From contig MGQW01000013.1 in the NCBI GenBank assembly GCA_001798885.1, positions 1 to 41,551 of the forward strand: 41,551 nt of DNA, given 5' to 3'. Below, in pieces: positions 39,883-41,551 of this stretch (position 1 is its first letter; each line of letters opens with the position of its first letter). The DNA is from Deltaproteobacteria bacterium RBG_16_64_85 (GTDB lineage Bacteria > Desulfobacterota > Deferrimicrobia > Deferrimicrobiales > Deferrimicrobiaceae). Made by a program: the position numbers and the translations under genes. The notes under the pieces were generated by a model. The model saw only the letters and a program-made list of their open reading frames with translations, did no database searches and was not told the origin of the DNA.

Positions 39883-40824
39883 CTATTTCAACGTCTTGAT
39901 ATAAGCGATGATCGCGGTGACGTCGTCTCCGGAGAGGCGCCCCTTGAAGGTCGGCATGATGTTGGGGAACCCCTTCACGACCTTCGCCCCCGGGTCGTAG
40001 ATGGACTCCCGGATGTACTCCTCGTCCGCGGTAACCTTGCGGTCCCCTTCCAGGTGTACCTCCCTGCCGAAAATCCCCTTGAAGGAGGAACCCACCTTGA
40101 TGGTCCCGTCGGTGGAGTGGCACCCCAGGCAGCCGGACTTCGCAAGCAGGTCCTTCCCTTTCTCGGGAAGCGACAGGGCGGCCCCGGCGACCTTCCCGAC
40201 CGACGCCCATTTCGCGTATTCCTCGGCGGGCATCACGACCAGCTTCGCCCGCATCGTGGAATGTCCGACACCGCAGTATTGCGTGCAGAAGATGTCGTAG
40301 GTCCCTTCCTTGTCGGGCTGGAGGTACAGGTAGGTGTATCGCCCGGGAAGGATGTCCTGCTTGAGCCGGAAGTCCGGGAGGAAGAACCCGTGGATGACGT
40401 CCCGGGAGGTCATGATGAGCTTGACGGGCCTCCCCGCGGGCACCCGAAGTTCGTTGGCCTCCATCCGGCCGTCGGGGTACTTGAACTCGAAGAAGAACTG
40501 CTGGGCCGTGACGTTGATGTCGCTTGCGCCGGGTGCGGGCGTGTTGACGTCCCGGTAGACCACGTAGCCGTAGGCAAAAAAGGCGAGCACCACAAGGGAA
40601 GGGATCAGGACCCAGACGATCTCGAGAACGAGGTTGCTCGTCACGTCGGAGGTCGCCGCGTCCTCCGAGGCCTTCTTCCGGCGGTACCGGATGGCGAAAT
40701 AGATGAGAAGCCCTTCGACCAGGAAAAAGAAAAAGAGCGATACGACGGTGATGAAGAGGAAGACGGCGTCGATCTGGACCGCCGAACGGGAAGCCGCCTC
40801 TTGGACCGCGTACGCATTCGTCAT
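39883..40824 (-). CDS. coxB: Cytochrome c oxidase subunit II with fused cytochrome c
   Basis: A 313-residue subunit II. Two N-terminal membrane helices (about 18-42 and 68-90) precede the cupredoxin domain with the CuA ligands: His in DVIHGFFLPDF and the cluster CTQYCGVGHSTM. A C-terminal cytochrome c domain follows, with heme site CLGCHSTDG near residue 230 and a likely Met ligand in NIMPTFKG. The fusion defines a caa3-type oxidase that can take electrons from a membrane donor without a soluble cytochrome. ATG overlaps the sco stop (ATGA). 79 bp separate it from coxA. Confidence 0.96.
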   Translation of the reverse strand: MTNAYAVQEAASRSAVQIDAVFLFITVVSLFFFFLVEGLLIYFAIRYRRKKASEDAATSDVTSNLVLEIVWVLIPSLVVLAFFAYGYVVYRDVNTPAPGASDINVTAQQFFFEFKYPDGRMEANELRVPAGRPVKLIMTSRDVIHGFFLPDFRLKQDILPGRYTYLYLQPDKEGTYDIFCTQYCGVGHSTMRAKLVVMPAEEYAKWASVGKVAGAALSLPEKGKDLLAKSGCLGCHSTDGTIKVGSSFKGIFGREVHLEGDRKVTADEEYIRESIYDPGAKVVKGFPNIMPTFKGRLSGDDVTAIIAYIKTLK

Positions 40825-41551
40825 CGATCCACCGATTCACCGGGAGTGGCCGGCTTGCGCCGCTTCCATAAAGCTAAATACAAGACCCCCAGAAAGACAA
40901 GCGTCAAGATGCCGCCGCCCTTCATGATATTTCGCGCGTAGAGGGCGTACTTCCTCTCCACCGGGTCGTAGTGGAAGCAGAACAGGAGCACCCGGTTCAT
41001 GGCGGTGGATTCCCCGATCCGCCCGCCCGCCGCTTCGATGAGGGCCAGCCGGAGATCCCTCGGGTCCTGCTCGATCCCGTACAGGTACCGGGAAATCTTT
41101 CCTTCGGGGGTGAGGACGACGACGACGTCGGGATGAGCGAACTCGTTTCCCAGCTTCCGGTACCGGAACCCGACGGCAGCCGTCAGCCTTCCGATTTCCT
41201 CTCCGCCGCCCAGAAGGAAGGGCCACCGCGCCCCCGGCTCCCCGACCCCCTTCATCATCGCGTGCATCTCGGCCCCCCGCGCGCGCGCCATCTCGAGTTT
41301 CTCTTCCGGGTCGATGCTGACCGTGACGATCCGGAAGTCGCGGTCGAGGGAGATTCCTCCCAGCTGGTTCGTCGATGAAAAAAGGTTCCTCAGGGTGATC
41401 GGACAAAGCATGGGGCAGGTGTAATAGTTGAGGGTGAGGATGACCGGTCCCGTCCCGAGGGCATCGCCCAGCCGTACGGTTCTCCCCTCCGCGTCCTTGA
41501 AAAGAAGCTCGAGGGGAATCTGCTCCCCGAGCTTCTCGTCCACACCGATCT
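40821..41551 (-). CDS. SCO1/SenC family copper chaperone (5' end beyond window)
   Basis: The frame is open to the window edge, so the true start lies beyond it. A GTG at 41543 could in principle serve, but the preceding codons read ATC GGT, matching the usual family segment before VDEKLGEQIPLEL. The thioredoxin-like domain has the copper motif YYTCPMLCPITLRN and the third ligand in FAHPDVVVVL. A C-terminal membrane helix near residues 212-228 (GGILTLVFLGVLYLALW) anchors it. It delivers copper to CuA of CoxB, whose gene overlaps its stop codon. Confidence 0.93.
   Translation of the reverse strand, partial: IGVDEKLGEQIPLELLFKDAEGRTVRLGDALGTGPVILTLNYYTCPMLCPITLRNLFSSTNQLGGISLDRDFRIVTVSIDPEEKLEMARARGAEMHAMMKGVGEPGARWPFLLGGGEEIGRLTAAVGFRYRKLGNEFAHPDVVVVLTPEGKISRYLYGIEQDPRDLRLALIEAAGGRIGESTAMNRVLLFCFHYDPVERKYALYARNIMKGGGILTLVFLGVLYLALWKRRKPATPGESVDR

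Overview
The window is one dense stretch of chromosome from a G+C-rich Gram-negative bacterium. It encodes outer-membrane TolC proteins, lipoproteins with lipoboxes, RND efflux, sigma-54 and sigma-28 regulation, 2-oxoacid:ferredoxin oxidoreductase and an aa3/caa3-type oxidase. Together with the NHL-propeller lipoproteins and a BCAM0308-type protein, this fits a Desulfobacterota (former Deltaproteobacteria) lineage related to Geobacter or the Deferrimicrobium group. That placement is inferred from gene content only. I saw no tRNA, rRNA, CRISPR array, prophage or complete insertion sequence.

Layout. 1-1904 (minus): a TolC-type channel followed by an NHL lipoprotein that runs off the window. 2062-3853 (minus): a nitrogen module, glnB-glnA, behind a near-consensus sigma-54 promoter. 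4069-6721 (plus): nucleotidyltransferase-like protein, TPM protein, LemA and a NYN/YacP RNase-like protein. 6758-8954 (minus): plsY and an ACT-malic enzyme, with a 178-bp MITE-like element inserted exactly at the malic enzyme stop codon. 9021-10362 (plus): a zinc-ribbon protein overlapping inositol-phosphate synthase; it is divergent from malic enzyme through promoters that share one -35 site and both predict leaderless mRNAs. 10289-13086 (minus): lipoprotein, CelD/FemAB-like acyltransferase and GT4 glycosyltransferase, probably one operon. 13244-15537 (plus): two coupled PLP aminotransferases, the second being hisC.

15485-19572 holds a small sigma-factor circuit: flgM (anti-sigma-28) with a mini-zincin gene behind it, a divergent NtrC-type regulator, then fliA (sigma-28). 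A sigma-54 promoter with a perfect 26-bp palindrome upstream precedes fliA, and a sigma-28-like promoter precedes flgM. No flagellar structural gene lies in the window. 19594-23724 carries rmuC, two small membrane proteins and korAB. 23828-30227 (minus) is a tetR-MFP-RND-tolC efflux operon whose promoter is bracketed by two TetR-type palindromes. 30396-34175 holds an FlK-like thioesterase, a DJ-1/PfpI protein, a 12-repeat NHL lipoprotein and a BCAM0308 family protein. 34296-34530 is a non-coding, partly A+T-rich stretch ending in a strong terminator. 34531-41551 (minus) is a terminal oxidase operon in the order sco, coxB, coxA, coxC, subunit IV, ctaA, ctaB, followed by a PfkB sugar kinase.

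The biology suggested is a respiring heterotroph able to reduce O2, with nitrogen control by PII/GS and ferredoxin-linked oxoacid metabolism. The observations most worth following are the compact sigma-54 to sigma-28 to FlgM circuit with its linked protease, the paired leaderless divergent promoters, the MITE at a stop codon, and the missing conventional start codon of ctaB.
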